This document shows positions 40,385 to 51,464 of a stretch of 64,000 nucleotides of DNA, in pieces. Each line of letters opens with the position of its first letter. Position 1 is the stretch's first letter. The notes under the pieces are model-generated. The model had not been told where the DNA came from. It did not search any database and worked only from the letters and a program-made list of their open reading frames with translations. Origin of the DNA: Trileptium ribeirensis (Eukaryota; Nematoda; Enoplea; Enoplida; Thoracostomopsidae); NCBI GenBank assembly GCA_030248225.1, contig JASANE010000801.1, forward strand, positions 1 to 64,000, in the 5' to 3' direction. A program made the position numbers and the translations under genes.

Positions 40385-43156
40385 TTATAAGTTTCTGTCG
40401 AATTTTAAAAATTGTGAAAAATCACATATTTCTATCCTATGCTTAAACTGTTTTGCTGACGACGCCAAAGAAACAGGATATCCGTTTATTTTGTCTGGAA
40501 GACTATTCCAAACTGGAACAATTCTGTTTGCAAAGAAATGTTTACGACAGTCCTTTCGGCATGTTGGAACGAACAGCTTAAGTGCGTGACCACGGGTGCG
40601 ACCTGCTGTGGGTGAGAAACTAAAAAACTTATTAAAATCCAAATCGACATCATGATGAACAATCTTATAGCATAATACGAGATCGGCATGTAACCGCCTA
40701 AGTTCCAAACACGTTAGCTTAAGTATCTTGAGTCTTTCCACATAACAAGAATTACGAAATCCTGTATGAGCTAACACTCTACGTGTGAAATATCTCTGAA
40801 TTTTTTCTATTTCGTCAATATCAAGTAAATATGAAGGAGACCATATCGGAGAGCAGTAATCTAGAATAGGTAGAACATAACTTCTGTAAGCTGACACCAG
40901 GGAATGAACATCATTCGTTACAAAACAACGAAACAACATATTAACAATCCGATAACATTTAGCGCAAATATTATTAATATGATCATGGGGTTTCATATTC
41001 CAACTGACACTTACACCAAGATCTTTCACCTGAGATACAGACCGAATTTCTGATAAAAGCGAATATGTGTTCGTACTATTTTCGCCTAATCTGATATACT
41101 GTGTCTTATCGCCAGTTATAGATAATTGCCACATGTGTGCCCAATGTTCAATACTATTTAGAGAATTTTGCATCATTGTAACATTATGTTGTGACGAAAT
41201 TGGAGTATATACTTTTATGTCGTCTGCATATAACTTCAGATTAACCGAATCCCCAATGCACGATTCTAAATCGTTAACAAAAATTGCAAACAGCAAGGGG
41301 CCCAGTACAGAACCTTGAGGTACGCCAGACCATATTGGTGCGTATGATGAAAATGAAGTATCAATTTTAACTCTTTGTTTCCTGTCAGATAAAAAAGTTT
41401 TAATAAAGTTATAAAACTTTCCACGGATACCAATAGCATCCAGCTTGATTAGTAATTTCGTATGACAAACAGTGTCAAAGGCCTTCGCAAAGTCTATATA
41501 TATAATATCAACAGAAGAACCAGAATCAACAATATCCGAACAATCATTAAACAATTCAAGTAGTTGTGTACAAGTCGATTTCTTCTTTACAAAACCATGT
41601 TGCGAAGTCGACAACAAAGAATTTCTTTCCAAAAAATTGAAAATATGATACTTTATGACCGATTCCATTAATCTACAAACCGCACTAGTCAAGGAAATAG
41701 GTCTATAATTTTTTGCATTAGATGCATCACCTTTCTTGTAAAGAGGTTTAACGTCTGATTTTTTCCAATCTACAGGTATTTCAGATCTATCAAAACAATA
41801 TTGAAAAAAATCCGTCAATGGCTTTGCAAGAGAATTGTGCATTTTCGACAGTAGTATAGAAGGAATACCATCAGGAGTATGACTAGTTTTTTGTTTCATA
41901 TTTTTCATAATATTTCTTGTTAACATCCAAACAAAATTGACGTCATGCAATGGATAATTATCAAATAAAACGAAAGCTGGCACTGGTGTAGACTTGTTAT
42001 CCGGCACAAAAACACTTGAAAAATGATTATTCAACAGACTACATTTTTCAACTGAACTTAAGCAGATATTATTTCCATTATAAAGAGGACCTATGTCCTG
42101 TTGCTTAAAACATTTTTTATTAATGTAGTCAAAATTTTTTTTTATATTACCTGAGCGTAGTATTTTAGATTCATGCTTACACGTATAACATGTGATCAAT
42201 TCCTTGCATACTTCAGATTGCAATTTAAATTCTATCATTATATTAGGATCATTGCGTTTCCTCCATAACCGATTTTTTCGCGCAAGAGCTCGTCGTATAT
42301 AATTTGGAAAACGATGCTTAGATTTTGAGCTTACAATTAAAGACGGAACAAAACAAATAATGGCATTATTAATAACAGACAATAAATTATCCCACATTTG
42401 TTGAATACTAAATATATCACATAAATATTCATTCCAGTTTAAATTACTAAAATAAATTGACATTCCCACATAATCAGCATTTCTAAAATCTTTAATAATT
42501 TTTCGAAAACCCGTTTGACTACGACCAGATGTAGCGAACTCGACAACATTATGATCACTAGTCGAAAATTTAGGAGTGGCTTTAGTTCCAAAGACTGTTT
42601 CCGAGTGCGAGACTAATACTAAATCCAGAATATTTTCCCCTCTAGTCGGTGAATCAACAATTTGTTGCAATCCATTCTCCACCGAGAATATGAGAAACTC
42701 GGTTGCAGCTACATCGCCATATGATAAGTTTAAGCGCGTCCAATTTATCATAGGAAAATTGAAATCCCCTACTACAGTTATTGGAAAATTAATTTCACAA
42801 AGCTTGCTTAATTCACGACACATAGCAATTGTTGAAGCAGATGATGCATTTGGAGGACGGTAAACACATACAAACCTGTGGTGGGTTGGTAAATAACAAT
42901 CAATGCTGCAGAGTTTAATCTCTGAAATTTTTTGTATTAAGGGAACACTGAATATTTTTGTTATTACTAATGCAACACCACCACCATGACCGGATGTACG
43001 ATCATCTCGAAAGACAGAGAAATTATTCAATGTTATCATTGAGTTCGGAATAGAATCATCTAGCCATGTTTCTGTTAACGCATAAATTTCAGCATATCCA
43101 TGTTCGACTTCAAATAAAAATTCAGTAATCTTGTTTTTCAATCTTCTAACATTCAA
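40385..43156 (-). CDS. LINE-2: CR1-like endonuclease-RT, uninterrupted frame
   Basis: Open frame of 923 codons from a TTG; it stays open farther upstream and overlaps the end of ORF1 (about 43195), and no in-frame ATG precedes the endonuclease, so the true start is unknown. Endonuclease (first ~230 residues): IYALTETWLDDSIPNSM (catalytic Glu), TVVGDFNFPMINW, TSDHNVVEF. RT: IPVDWKKSDVKPLYKKGDA, NYRPISLTSAVCRLMESV, IYIDFAKAFDTVCHTKLL, WSGVPQGSVLGPLLFAIFVN and LKLYADDIKVY with the YADD catalytic motif. The C-terminal region has HADLVLCYKIVH and NRIVPVWNSLPDKI. All these motifs appear intact. The reading frame is compatible with a functional protein, but ORF1 is decayed. Confidence 0.92.
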   Translation of the reverse strand: MNVRRLKNKITEFLFEVEHGYAEIYALTETWLDDSIPNSMITLNNFSVFRDDRTSGHGGGVALVITKIFSVPLIQKISEIKLCSIDCYLPTHHRFVCVYRPPNASSASTIAMCRELSKLCEINFPITVVGDFNFPMINWTRLNLSYGDVAATEFLIFSVENGLQQIVDSPTRGENILDLVLVSHSETVFGTKATPKFSTSDHNVVEFATSGRSQTGFRKIIKDFRNADYVGMSIYFSNLNWNEYLCDIFSIQQMWDNLLSVINNAIICFVPSLIVSSKSKHRFPNYIRRALARKNRLWRKRNDPNIMIEFKLQSEVCKELITCYTCKHESKILRSGNIKKNFDYINKKCFKQQDIGPLYNGNNICLSSVEKCSLLNNHFSSVFVPDNKSTPVPAFVLFDNYPLHDVNFVWMLTRNIMKNMKQKTSHTPDGIPSILLSKMHNSLAKPLTDFFQYCFDRSEIPVDWKKSDVKPLYKKGDASNAKNYRPISLTSAVCRLMESVIKYHIFNFLERNSLLSTSQHGFVKKKSTCTQLLELFNDCSDIVDSGSSVDIIYIDFAKAFDTVCHTKLLIKLDAIGIRGKFYNFIKTFLSDRKQRVKIDTSFSSYAPIWSGVPQGSVLGPLLFAIFVNDLESCIGDSVNLKLYADDIKVYTPISSQHNVTMMQNSLNSIEHWAHMWQLSITGDKTQYIRLGENSTNTYSLLSEIRSVSQVKDLGVSVSWNMKPHDHINNICAKCYRIVNMLFRCFVTNDVHSLVSAYRSYVLPILDYCSPIWSPSYLLDIDEIEKIQRYFTRRVLAHTGFRNSCYVERLKILKLTCLELRRLHADLVLCYKIVHHDVDLDFNKFFSFSPTAGRTRGHALKLFVPTCRKDCRKHFFANRIVPVWNSLPDKINGYPVSLASSAKQFKHRIEICDFSQFLKFDRNL

Positions 43157-43197
43157 TAACTTGCTTTGTACAACTGAATTACTGCCTACATTGATAC

Positions 43198-43795
43198 CTA
43201 CCCCACTTGTTGGTTTCCCAGAAACTCTTCATCAGTGATACTGAAAGAATAGTCTCTGGTTCCACCAACAAGTTTACCGTCAGCATTTTTTGCACAATTT
43301 ATAAATTTGACAATTTTACTACCGAGAACAACAAATTTACAATTAGAAGAATACAATTGTTTATTTCGTTCAAAACAAGATTTCCTTAACGAAGCAAGCC
43401 GGGCGAGTTCATCCTTAGTCAACGACTTACGGATAAACACATTTTTCAACTGTCCATTTTTAAGATTACTAGCGCCCGCAACTATGCTCTTCTGGCAATG
43501 TGACGATGCGAAATGAACTTTCAGCAGGCGAGGTTTATTACCTATCCTTCTTGCGCCCCATCCTATATACTTCGTTGACAACAGCACACTCATCGATGGA
43601 TGCACATATCTGTCGAACATTGCTCAAGTCATTTGCTGATTCTTGCAAACCAATTATAACAGCGCTGCGACGAAGCATTTGCTTATCCTGTTGCTGGTTT
43701 ACAGTAGTAACACTGTTCTGTGTTACACCGGAACCAGCAACCTGGGCATAGGTTGGCAGCTCCGGTTGCGGCTTTTGGGATGACGACGGCGCAGT
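43198..43795 (-). pseudogene. LINE-2 ORF1, 5'-truncated and frameshifted
   Basis: RRSAVIIGLQESANDLSNVR, ICASIDECAVVNEVYRMG and, in a second frame, NKPRLLKVHFASSHCQKSI, DELARLASLRKSCFERNKQL and YSFSITDEEFL. This is the central and C-terminal part of the CR1-type ORF1 protein (a nucleic-acid-binding fold), as also found in LINE-4 and LINE-5. A +1 or -1 shift lies near 43535, at a run of AAGAAGG. The sequence ends abruptly near 43795, so the N-terminal zinc-finger part is missing. It directly precedes ORF2, as expected. Confidence 0.75.
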
Positions 43796-43799
43796 TTAT

Positions 43800-46700
43800 T
43801 ACTATTATGGGTTATGTTTGTTTTCTATATGTCTGTTGGTTGTTTAACACTAAAATGGTGTATTTTACATTTTTTAGTTCATTGTGAATTACTAATTACA
43901 GAAGCGCCTCGGTCGCGGTTCAAAACTACCAAGAAAATTGGACGTTGATTGGCAATTGTTATATATAGCAGCTTTACTACCCCTGGTAGTCCATAGAGGT
44001 AACTCAGTTGGCACAGAGCCTGCTTGTGTCAACGGCAGAGCTGTGCTTTCGAATCTCACCTCAATCCAACTTTTCAGCGGCTGGATTTCACATGCATTCT
44101 TCATGTCAAAGCTCGTATAGCTATGCCCATGTCCAAAATATCTTTCCTAACATAGTAGTTGCACTGGAGAAGCTGGATTCAGCTGCCGCCCAGCCGAACA
44201 CATAGTTGTAACTGCGCTGCACCGCAATTACTAATTCTATTGGTTGTTTAAACGAAAATAAATAAAAAAATGGATATCTATAAAATGGCGACCTATTCCA
44301 TCCCGTCATCTCTGAGCTCTTATCGGTAACCCCAAATCCACAATACGTTACCTAACAACAACAGATACAAATGTTTTTAAGTGGAAAAAAGAAAAGAAAA
44401 CAAACGCGTAACCTGCACCTAGCTATGTAGTTTAACGCAGCTACACAACATTGGTTATTAGTTGTATATCTTCATACGATTGGCTAGGGGATTGTCCACT
44501 TGAGGCTCGAAGCGCGCGAAAACTTTTGACAAAGGTCAGTGCAACATGGGTGGATATTTGGCAAATTAACAAAAATCGGAGGAAAATTGGCAGACATGAA
44601 GGGAAAATGGGCAAAAATTATGAAAAACTGTGAGTCCAAAAAATTTCAAAAATTTAAACACCCTTGACAACTGCTCCCCGGCAGACCAGCTAATCCTGGA
44701 TTAGAACGACCCAACCGCAGCCTCTCCTACATCATCCGCTATCTCCCCAGGACTTCGAACCTTGCCTGCATGACCTTAACACTCCGGGGTACGTTTGCTT
44801 GCTAGACCCACGGCAGTATAGCTACGACGGGAAGAAGTTCACTATATAAATCGCCCATTTCGCCACAGAATCTCGGTCATTGTACGTTTGGTTATAAGAT
44901 ACTTTACCGAGTTCTACGAAAAAACCTTTACACATAATGAACTTGCTCAGCTGCTCTGGAAGGTGTCCGCTGTATAATTATCCAGTCAATACGGTTAGAT
45001 GCTGTGGTCAACGGATTGCGTTACTACAATACTTGCTTCAACTAACAGGAACTTCTTTGTAGCTAACGGAACGAAAGCGGCTACCAGCACACGTTAAAGA
45101 ATCGTGTCGGTACAGTTGAATTTAAAGCTATGTGGTGAAATGAAAAGTAAACCGAAATAGAATAATATACGGGCTGCAACTTGATCTCAAGGTGATTCGC
45201 CTTTCAGTTCATCCATTACACCTTGTCGTAATAAACAGGTTAGCGATTATTACAAGATAAGCTTGTATGATTATAGGCAACTAGTAACCAAATATGCATG
45301 TCCAAGCAGTCATTTAGAGGGACTACCACCTCCTGAGACCTTAAACAAACCCTCACCAACCGTGATCTACCCCACTGACAGTACCACCCTACCCCACCTG
45401 GTGCGGAGCACTCTAGTGCCAGTTCTGGGAGCGGAGCAAAAATTCTGGAAAAATATAGCAAATATTGGGGTATAATTTCAGGTAGAAGTTTGAGTAAAAT
45501 TGGTAAAATTGGAAAAAATTGGCAAAAGTGTAGGAGACCCGAGTTGGAGCTGTAGTCAACATTTTTTCTGGCGGCAGCTCCTTTTATTGGCCGCTACCTT
45601 ACTGATATTACCTCTTCCGTCGAGCATGCTACCGTCGACCACCGGAGGCGTCAGCATGTATGTATGTTCGAAAGTTAAAGACGAGAGTGATGCGTCGTAT
45701 GGATATTTAAAGGTTACCAAAACTTTTATTGTCATCAACTTTTCCGTCCATTTCGTTTACTATGATACATACTCATAGAGGACTTTGGGTACCCCCTTCC
45801 GCTTCAGGTGTCCCACTCTCCGCAAGGAATCAGCTACCCCTTCTGTTGAATACTGTTGATACGACCCCCTCCCCTAGAGGCGACGTAGCGAAAAATCTAT
45901 TGGAGCTTTTCGCCGTGCTAAAGAAGCTACACACACCTGCCCTTCTCCTACCACCGACCGCTAGTACATTCCTAAAGCCTTTCCCCGTGGATCCGCCTGT
46001 CCGAGACTTCGTATTTCGGTCTATGTATGATTCTGGTGTCCGTATAAAGCCATTGATAATTAAAAATGACAGATTTATTGTCATGTGAAGAAAACATACC
46101 TGGTCAAGTCATGGTTAAATCACTAAATGTTATTTAAAATGAAAGATTTCTATGCAGATAGTTCTACGAACGCTTACTAACACTTTTTCTTAACAGGACA
46201 TATTTGTGTGGTATGTTAAACGCTTTCCGCACCGTTATTGAGGCTTTTGAATTTAGCACTGATAAAAACTGTATATGAAAGCAGGTAATTATTCTTGTAA
46301 CGGTTGTCCTAACATGTTACTGCATATCATTACAGTAGGTATTACCGTACTTTGCTCATAGGGGAAGAGGGATTATTCTCCTGAATGTCGCATCTTCTAA
46401 GGTAGCAGTGCCGATCTCTCGCTAGCAGGTAGTCCGACCACTCCTACACCCATCCCCTGTTCCCATCCCGCTTAGCACAGCAGGCTCGGGGTAAATTTTG
46501 GCGAAAATCGAGGCAAAATAGGCAATAATTGGGGAAATGGGCACAAGTCGGCAAAAATTGGCAAAAGTTTCAAAAATTTGAGTGCCAAAAAATTTCAAAA
46601 ATTTATGGTTCCTTGAAAATCTCAGCCCTGCGTCGACCAGCACCGTTATTCGAACCCGGAACTCTAGGGACATCCGACATCTTGTATACATGGGCATTGT

Positions 46701-46900
46701 CAATTTCTTTGGCATAGTTCGTTATTAAATTCATACAAAATCCCTATCTTATTGTCTGTTGAAAGTGTGTTTCTATTCATTTTCACAAGAGAGCGCGTTT
46801 ATTTCGTTGAAGTAGACACTTGGTAAAACAGTTACGTTTCGGTTGATTAATCGGTGTTTAAAGAATAGTACAGTAGAATAAATGAGTATAAAAATATCAC
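43800..46900. other. Spacer with dispersed (GGGCAAAAATTGG)-like repeats
   Basis: Three similar stretches, 44565-44660, 45440-45540 and 46490-46610, share GGCAAAAATTGGCAAAA-like words and CAAAAAATTTCAAAAATTT. They are followed by ATTCGAACCCGGAACTC in the last of them, a word reminiscent of a tRNA T-loop and so of a SINE, but no A-box/B-box pair could be fixed. Several small GC-rich frames (45240-46100) show no homology. Confidence 0.4.
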
Positions 46901-46907
46901 CAATGTA

Positions 46908-47086
46908 ACCTTCAGGGGCGGAAGTGAAATGCATGCCATGCCGTTCTCGATATACTAAGCCTAAACCTTAGTCTTAGCCTAAGCTAAGGTCCATATATGA
47001 GCCATGTACGAAGCCTAAGCTTAAGTCGGGGGGCTGCGGTTGAAGCTGTTCTTTTTTCTAACGTTATAACGTCCGGCCCCTAAAGG
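46908..47086 (+). mobile_element. CTTTAGGGGCCG-type MITE, copy B
   Basis: Left end ACCTTCAGGGGCGGAAG, right end GTCCGGCCCCTAAAGGT, i.e. inverted ACCTTTAGGGGCCGGAC. The interior has TCTCGATATACTAAGCCTAA and CTAAGCTAAGGTCC and ends TAACGTTATAACGTCCGG, as in copy A at 9489-9638. About 179 bp. Confidence 0.75.
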
Positions 47087-47089
47087 TGA

Positions 47090-47290
47090 TGTAGGCCAAA
47101 AATATCTTTACACATACATGCCGACGGTCGGTCATGCCAGGGGGGGAGTAGAGGCCCCCACGGGGGGGGGGGGGGGGGAGAGGCCCCCACGGGGGGGGGG
47201 GGTCGCGGCCCACCCCGGGGGGGAACCCACCCCCCGGCCGGCCCAATGTGTCTAGGGGGGGGTAGATCTCGTGAGGACCTTTTTTTTGGT
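47090..47290. repeat. Poly-G tracts, G-rich repeat 1
   Basis: Multiple G runs of 7 to 19 bases with GGCCCCCACGGGG spacers (47139-47260), preceded by ACACATACATGCCGACGG. The mirror word CCGACATGTATGTCTTTAC flanks the G-rich region at 50300-50440. Such runs can form G-quadruplexes and are prone to length errors in assembly. Confidence 0.75.
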
Positions 47291-47299
47291 CCTCGCAGC

Positions 47300-47930
47300 C
47301 GTTAATACTATTATTAACCCTATATGAGATGGAAATGGAGTATATAAAAAAGTCTGTTTTCATCGTTACGTGGTTTACTAAAAAGGAAATTGTCCAGCCT
47401 TCCACATTCCTTGATTGCAGCAGCCACGTTTCACAAAACTAATTAGTAATGTCATGTTTCAATGTCGTATGCCAGGTCTTGGCGCAGCCCAGCGTGCGAC
47501 TATTTAAATATTAGAGTGCTGTTCACAACAGAAATTACTGGTAACAGTTTCCGGTGGTAAAAACGAACCCGCTGAAGCAGTTAAACAAAGCATCTCTGTG
47601 CATGTATAATTTGTATTGTAATTGTAAATTATTTGAGCAATCACTGATCTCTCACCTAGGAAATCTCTCAAATTTAGAAACAAATGAAATGACAACTAAG
47701 TAAAAATTGAGCAATTTCATGTGGTATGGGTCTGTGGCATAAGAAAGCTCGCCCGTGGCTTTTGTCTGCTGAGCTATCGGGTGCGACTCCTACGGCGATG
47801 GAGTGTTCCAGTGCTATTTTAGTGCTGAGTTCGTGGTTAATCCACCGTGGACCATAGCAGACATTCAATGTCTAAATCTAGTTAGTATATAAATAAGTAT
47901 TTCGGTTAACTTTTATTTCAGGGAATGACG
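47300..47930. other. Spacer, nothing recognised
   Basis: No supported feature. Confidence 0.35.
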
Positions 47931-47937
47931 TCGTCAA

Positions 47938-49865
47938 CAAAAAGCTTTCCACAAATTTATGCTGCATATGCACCACTAGAAAAAACGTTACCAACTTCTT
48001 GGTCTGCAACGGTATAAAAACCACGCTCTCGTTGTCAAAACTCTCATTTCCAACTTTTATGCAAAAAAACAAGCTGATATTCTGCAGACTAATGCAAATG
48101 CAGTTTATAAGTTTGTTAGAAAACAGAATCGAGTAAATAACTTTGTTATTAAAACATTGCGGAATGATAGAAATGAGTTAAAGTATAAGGAAGCAGATAT
48201 AGCAGAAATATTAAGCAATCAGTATAAGAAAGTGTTTGTCCTAGACAATGATCTAAACCACAGTTTCGAAAATAGAAATACTTTCGGAATAAACATGACC
48301 GATATATTTATAACTGTTGATAATGTTGATAACACGTTACAGGATTTGAATCCAAAAGCATCCCATACCCCAGACGGAATTCCAGCCATATTTCTAAAAA
48401 AATTACATGCTGAATTAGCATATCCACTCTTTCTAATTTTCAGAAAATCAATAGATACTGGGAAAATTGCAAAAAGTTGGAAGAAAGCACATGTCATACC
48501 TGTTTATAAGAAGGGTGAGGCATCAGATGCTCAGAACTATCGCCCGATATCACTAACAAGTGCTGTATGTAGGGTTTTGGAAAGAATCGTTCATAAGCAA
48601 ATATATAATTACTTAGTAGGTAATAAATTGATAACTGATTTACAACACGGCTTTCTTAAACACAGGTCTACTTGTACGCAACTGCTTGACGTTGTGAATA
48701 ACATTGCACGCTTAAAGGATAAGGGAATAGCTACGGATATGGTGTATATAGATTTTGCTAAAGCTTTTGACACAGTCCCGCACAAAAAGCTTTTACAAAA
48801 AATACATGCTTACGGTATAACGGGAAATTTATGGTACTGGATAAAGGATTTTATTACAGGTCGTACACAACAAGTTAAAATTAGCAATATTTTTTCTCCA
48901 ACATATAACGTGACTTCTGGCGTTCCGCAAGGTTCCGTTATAGGACCTCTTTTGTTTGTTTTATATATAAATGATATTGTTGATTGTGTTCAATATTCTC
49001 GTGTTGCTCTTTTTGCAGATGATGTAAAAATATATCATAGTGTAGCTAATAACCAAGACGTACAGGACTTTCAAAATGATCTGAGAGCTATATCCAGCTG
49101 GGCAAAAAAGTGGCAACTTTCTATTGCAATTACTAAATGTCAATATCTACGCGTTGGTGATTTTACAATATATCCACAGTACTCTATAGATGACATTAAT
49201 TTATGCTCTATTAACCATATAAATGACCTTGGTATCATTTTAAGTTCTGATCTTAAGTCTGAACTGCAAGTCGAGTCAGTATATAAAAAGGGTTGTCAAA
49301 TTGTTAATACATTGTTTAGATGCTTTCCTAGTTGCAATATTGAAAATTTAATTGCGGCTTACAGGAGCTATGTGCTGCCGGTTGTTGAATACTGTTCTCC
49401 TGTATGGTCCCCTCATCTTCAGTGTGAAATCGATAAAATTGAGTCCATTCAGCGACTATTTACGCGAAGACTTTTCTATAAGTTTGGCCTTGAAAATAGT
49501 GGGTACATAGATCGAATAGTAGACTCAAATTGGAGCCACTTCAACTCAGGAGATTGGTTGCTGATTTGGTTATGTGTTACAAAATAGTACATGGAGATGT
49601 TGGATTGGTGCGCGAAGATTTTTTTATGTTTGCAACTGACCCTAGAACACGGGGTCATCCATTGAAGCTTTACTTTCCGCGCAGTCAAACTAATGTGTTG
49701 AAAACTGCTTTCGCCAGTAGAACCATTCCTGTATGGAATTCGTTACCTGAAACTACAAATAATGGGTTACCTATAGTTGCAGCGGGAAATGTTCAACTAT
49801 TTAAGAAAAGACTTAAATCTCTAAATCTAAATAGTTGGTTAAATTTTGATAGACACTTACTATAA
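47938..49865 (+). pseudogene. LINE-3: CR1-like RT, 5'-truncated, one frameshift
   Basis: Lacks the endonuclease entirely. Coding similarity begins around 48010 (NHALVVKTLISNFYAKKQAD). RT motifs: IAKSWKKAHVIPVYKKGEA, NYRPISLTSAVCRVLERIV, VYIDFAKAFDTVPHKKLLQK, TSGVPQGSVIGPLLFVLYIN and VALFADDVKIYHS (FADD). A single frameshift near 49515 moves the end of the protein to a second frame, EPLQLRRLVADLVMCYKIVH and SRTIPVWNSLPETT, stopping at 49865. The RT core of 476 codons is uninterrupted. Most similar to LINE-2 by eye. Confidence 0.9.
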
Positions 49866-50220
49866 ATTATCGTAATAAACTCCAGTGGCGTAACTGCTAG
49901 TGGCTTGCTGCCCTTTTACGTCACGGAATTTGATCCTCAAACATTGTCTGTTTTTGGATGTTATATTTTCACTTCCGCTTTAATACATTGCTTTGCTGTT
50001 ATGTGTTGTTGCTACTAATATTTTATATGATTATGCTGTTTTTATTTGTTTGGTATTAATAGTATGTTTACCAAATTTATAAATTGGTTATTTCTATTGA
50101 TGATAATATATATGATACTGTCTGTTTTAGTTTGGTATAGTGTTATATTTTTTTTTGTAATAAAGTGGAAGTTGGAGAGAGTATCCGCATGAAGCCTAAC
50201 TGAGGTTTCTTTTTCCAACT
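49866..50220 (+). mobile_element. LINE-3 3' untranslated tail with conserved motif
   Basis: Contains CGCATGAAGCCTAACTGAGG at 50186-50205, shared with the tail of LINE-2 (one mismatch). Flanking GTTGGAGAG and CTCTCCCAA-like arms can fold into a stem. The end of the element is placed after CCAACTCTCCC, followed by ordinary AT-rich DNA. Confidence 0.7.
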
Positions 50221-50299
50221 CTCCCAAATTTAATTAATTAGCAACAAGCAGGCACAATTTGCGCAAGTTTTTGCACTAAGGTCAAGCTTTAAAACTCGG

Positions 50300-50440
50300 A
50301 CAGCGGTCAAGTCACCCTCAGGGGAGGGGGTGCTGCGCACCCCCAGGGGGGGTAACCCCCCCTGGCCTTTCGGCCTCGGGGGGGGGGGGGGGGTTCTGTA
50401 GCCCCCTACCCCCCCTGCCGACATGTATGTCTTTACATCT
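50300..50440. repeat. Poly-G tracts, G-rich repeat 2
   Basis: GGGGAGGGGGTGCTGCGCAC, CCCCCAGGGGGGGTAACCCC, CCTTTCGGCCTCGG and a run of about 17 G bases, ending near CCGACATGTATGTCTTTAC. It contains nested GC-rich palindromes (GGGGGTGCTGCGCACCCCC and GGGGGGTAACCCCCC). Related to 47090-47290 by its flanking word in opposite orientation. Confidence 0.75.
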
Positions 50441-50449
50441 GCCAGAAAT

Positions 50450-51464
50450 TGCTGTACCTTTTAAAAACATAGCTAATGCGTTATTCGAAAATTTTACGGT
50501 ATTAGCAAGTTTTGGGGGTCCGGTAGGCTAAAAAGGGTTCCTTGGGTCTAAATTCTGTTAAAAAATTATTTTTGGGTTTTACATAAATTGCTACATTTAT
50601 TGGTCTTTTCCTTTGCGTTCTGTTTTGTTAAATTTTCAACTTCTTAATTTGCAGCTAAGAAGTTTAATTTCATTTTAAGTCTTGTCTTAGTGTTCGTGAA
50701 ATTAGGCTGTGTTGCGCAAAGAACTGTGCTTAGATTAATTGTTTTAATTTATCATTGTTTTAATAACCGAGTGGTTACCCAACTAACAAGCTACGTGGAG
50801 TTTGTCTAGTTATTTGCTGATGTGATATATTACGGGTCGAGTTATGTGGAAGTCATTAAGCTTGTTTATACATACCATGTGAATCTTTTTGAGTAGTTTA
50901 CATCGTGGAAAGGCTTAACCTTTTCAATAGCGCAAAAGAATTGCGTTGAGTGGAATTAACCTGGTTTGTAAACGGTGAACCTCTAGAGTGATAGTGGATA
51001 TTTTAAGACCTGGAATCGTGAGCGATATAGCGGTAAATATACATGTTATAGTTTTATACATATACATATTATATAAAACAATATGGCTGGTAATGTATAT
51101 GCAACTCGAAATGGCCTGTAGTCCATGGCGACCGTTTCACAGATTGTCTTATCGATATTGGCGCTTTGCTGCGGTGTTAACTGAAATATTTGATTTAAAA
51201 GTATAACCAAAACGTGCTCTCGGTTGTATTGTTTAGATGTAAATGTGTGACGTTTAACGTATATTCTACTAGTTCAACATCTTATACTAGTTTATATATA
51301 TATATATATATAGGTTCCCACCAAACGTCATTTTGGGACAACGGAAGTCGCAGTTCCGCGTCTAAGCTGATAAACTTAGTAGAAAATGTTATATATATAC
51401 ATAAAACGCATATACATTTGATTCAGGTTGTATTGATTCGTAAATAAATAAATAGCATATTACA
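50450..51464 (+). other. Region upstream of LINE-4 ORF1 (probable 5' UTR)
   Basis: No coding homology. Contains a (TA)n run at 51297-51312. The 5' boundary of LINE-4 could not be fixed, but the intact ORF1 starting at 51465 makes it likely that at least part of this stretch is its 5' UTR and internal promoter (inference). Confidence 0.4.

Noticed and set aside
46640..46665. tRNA-like T-loop word (ATTCGAACCCGG)
   Set aside because: No A-box, anticodon arm or acceptor stem could be fitted; may be a SINE relic but not a tRNA gene.
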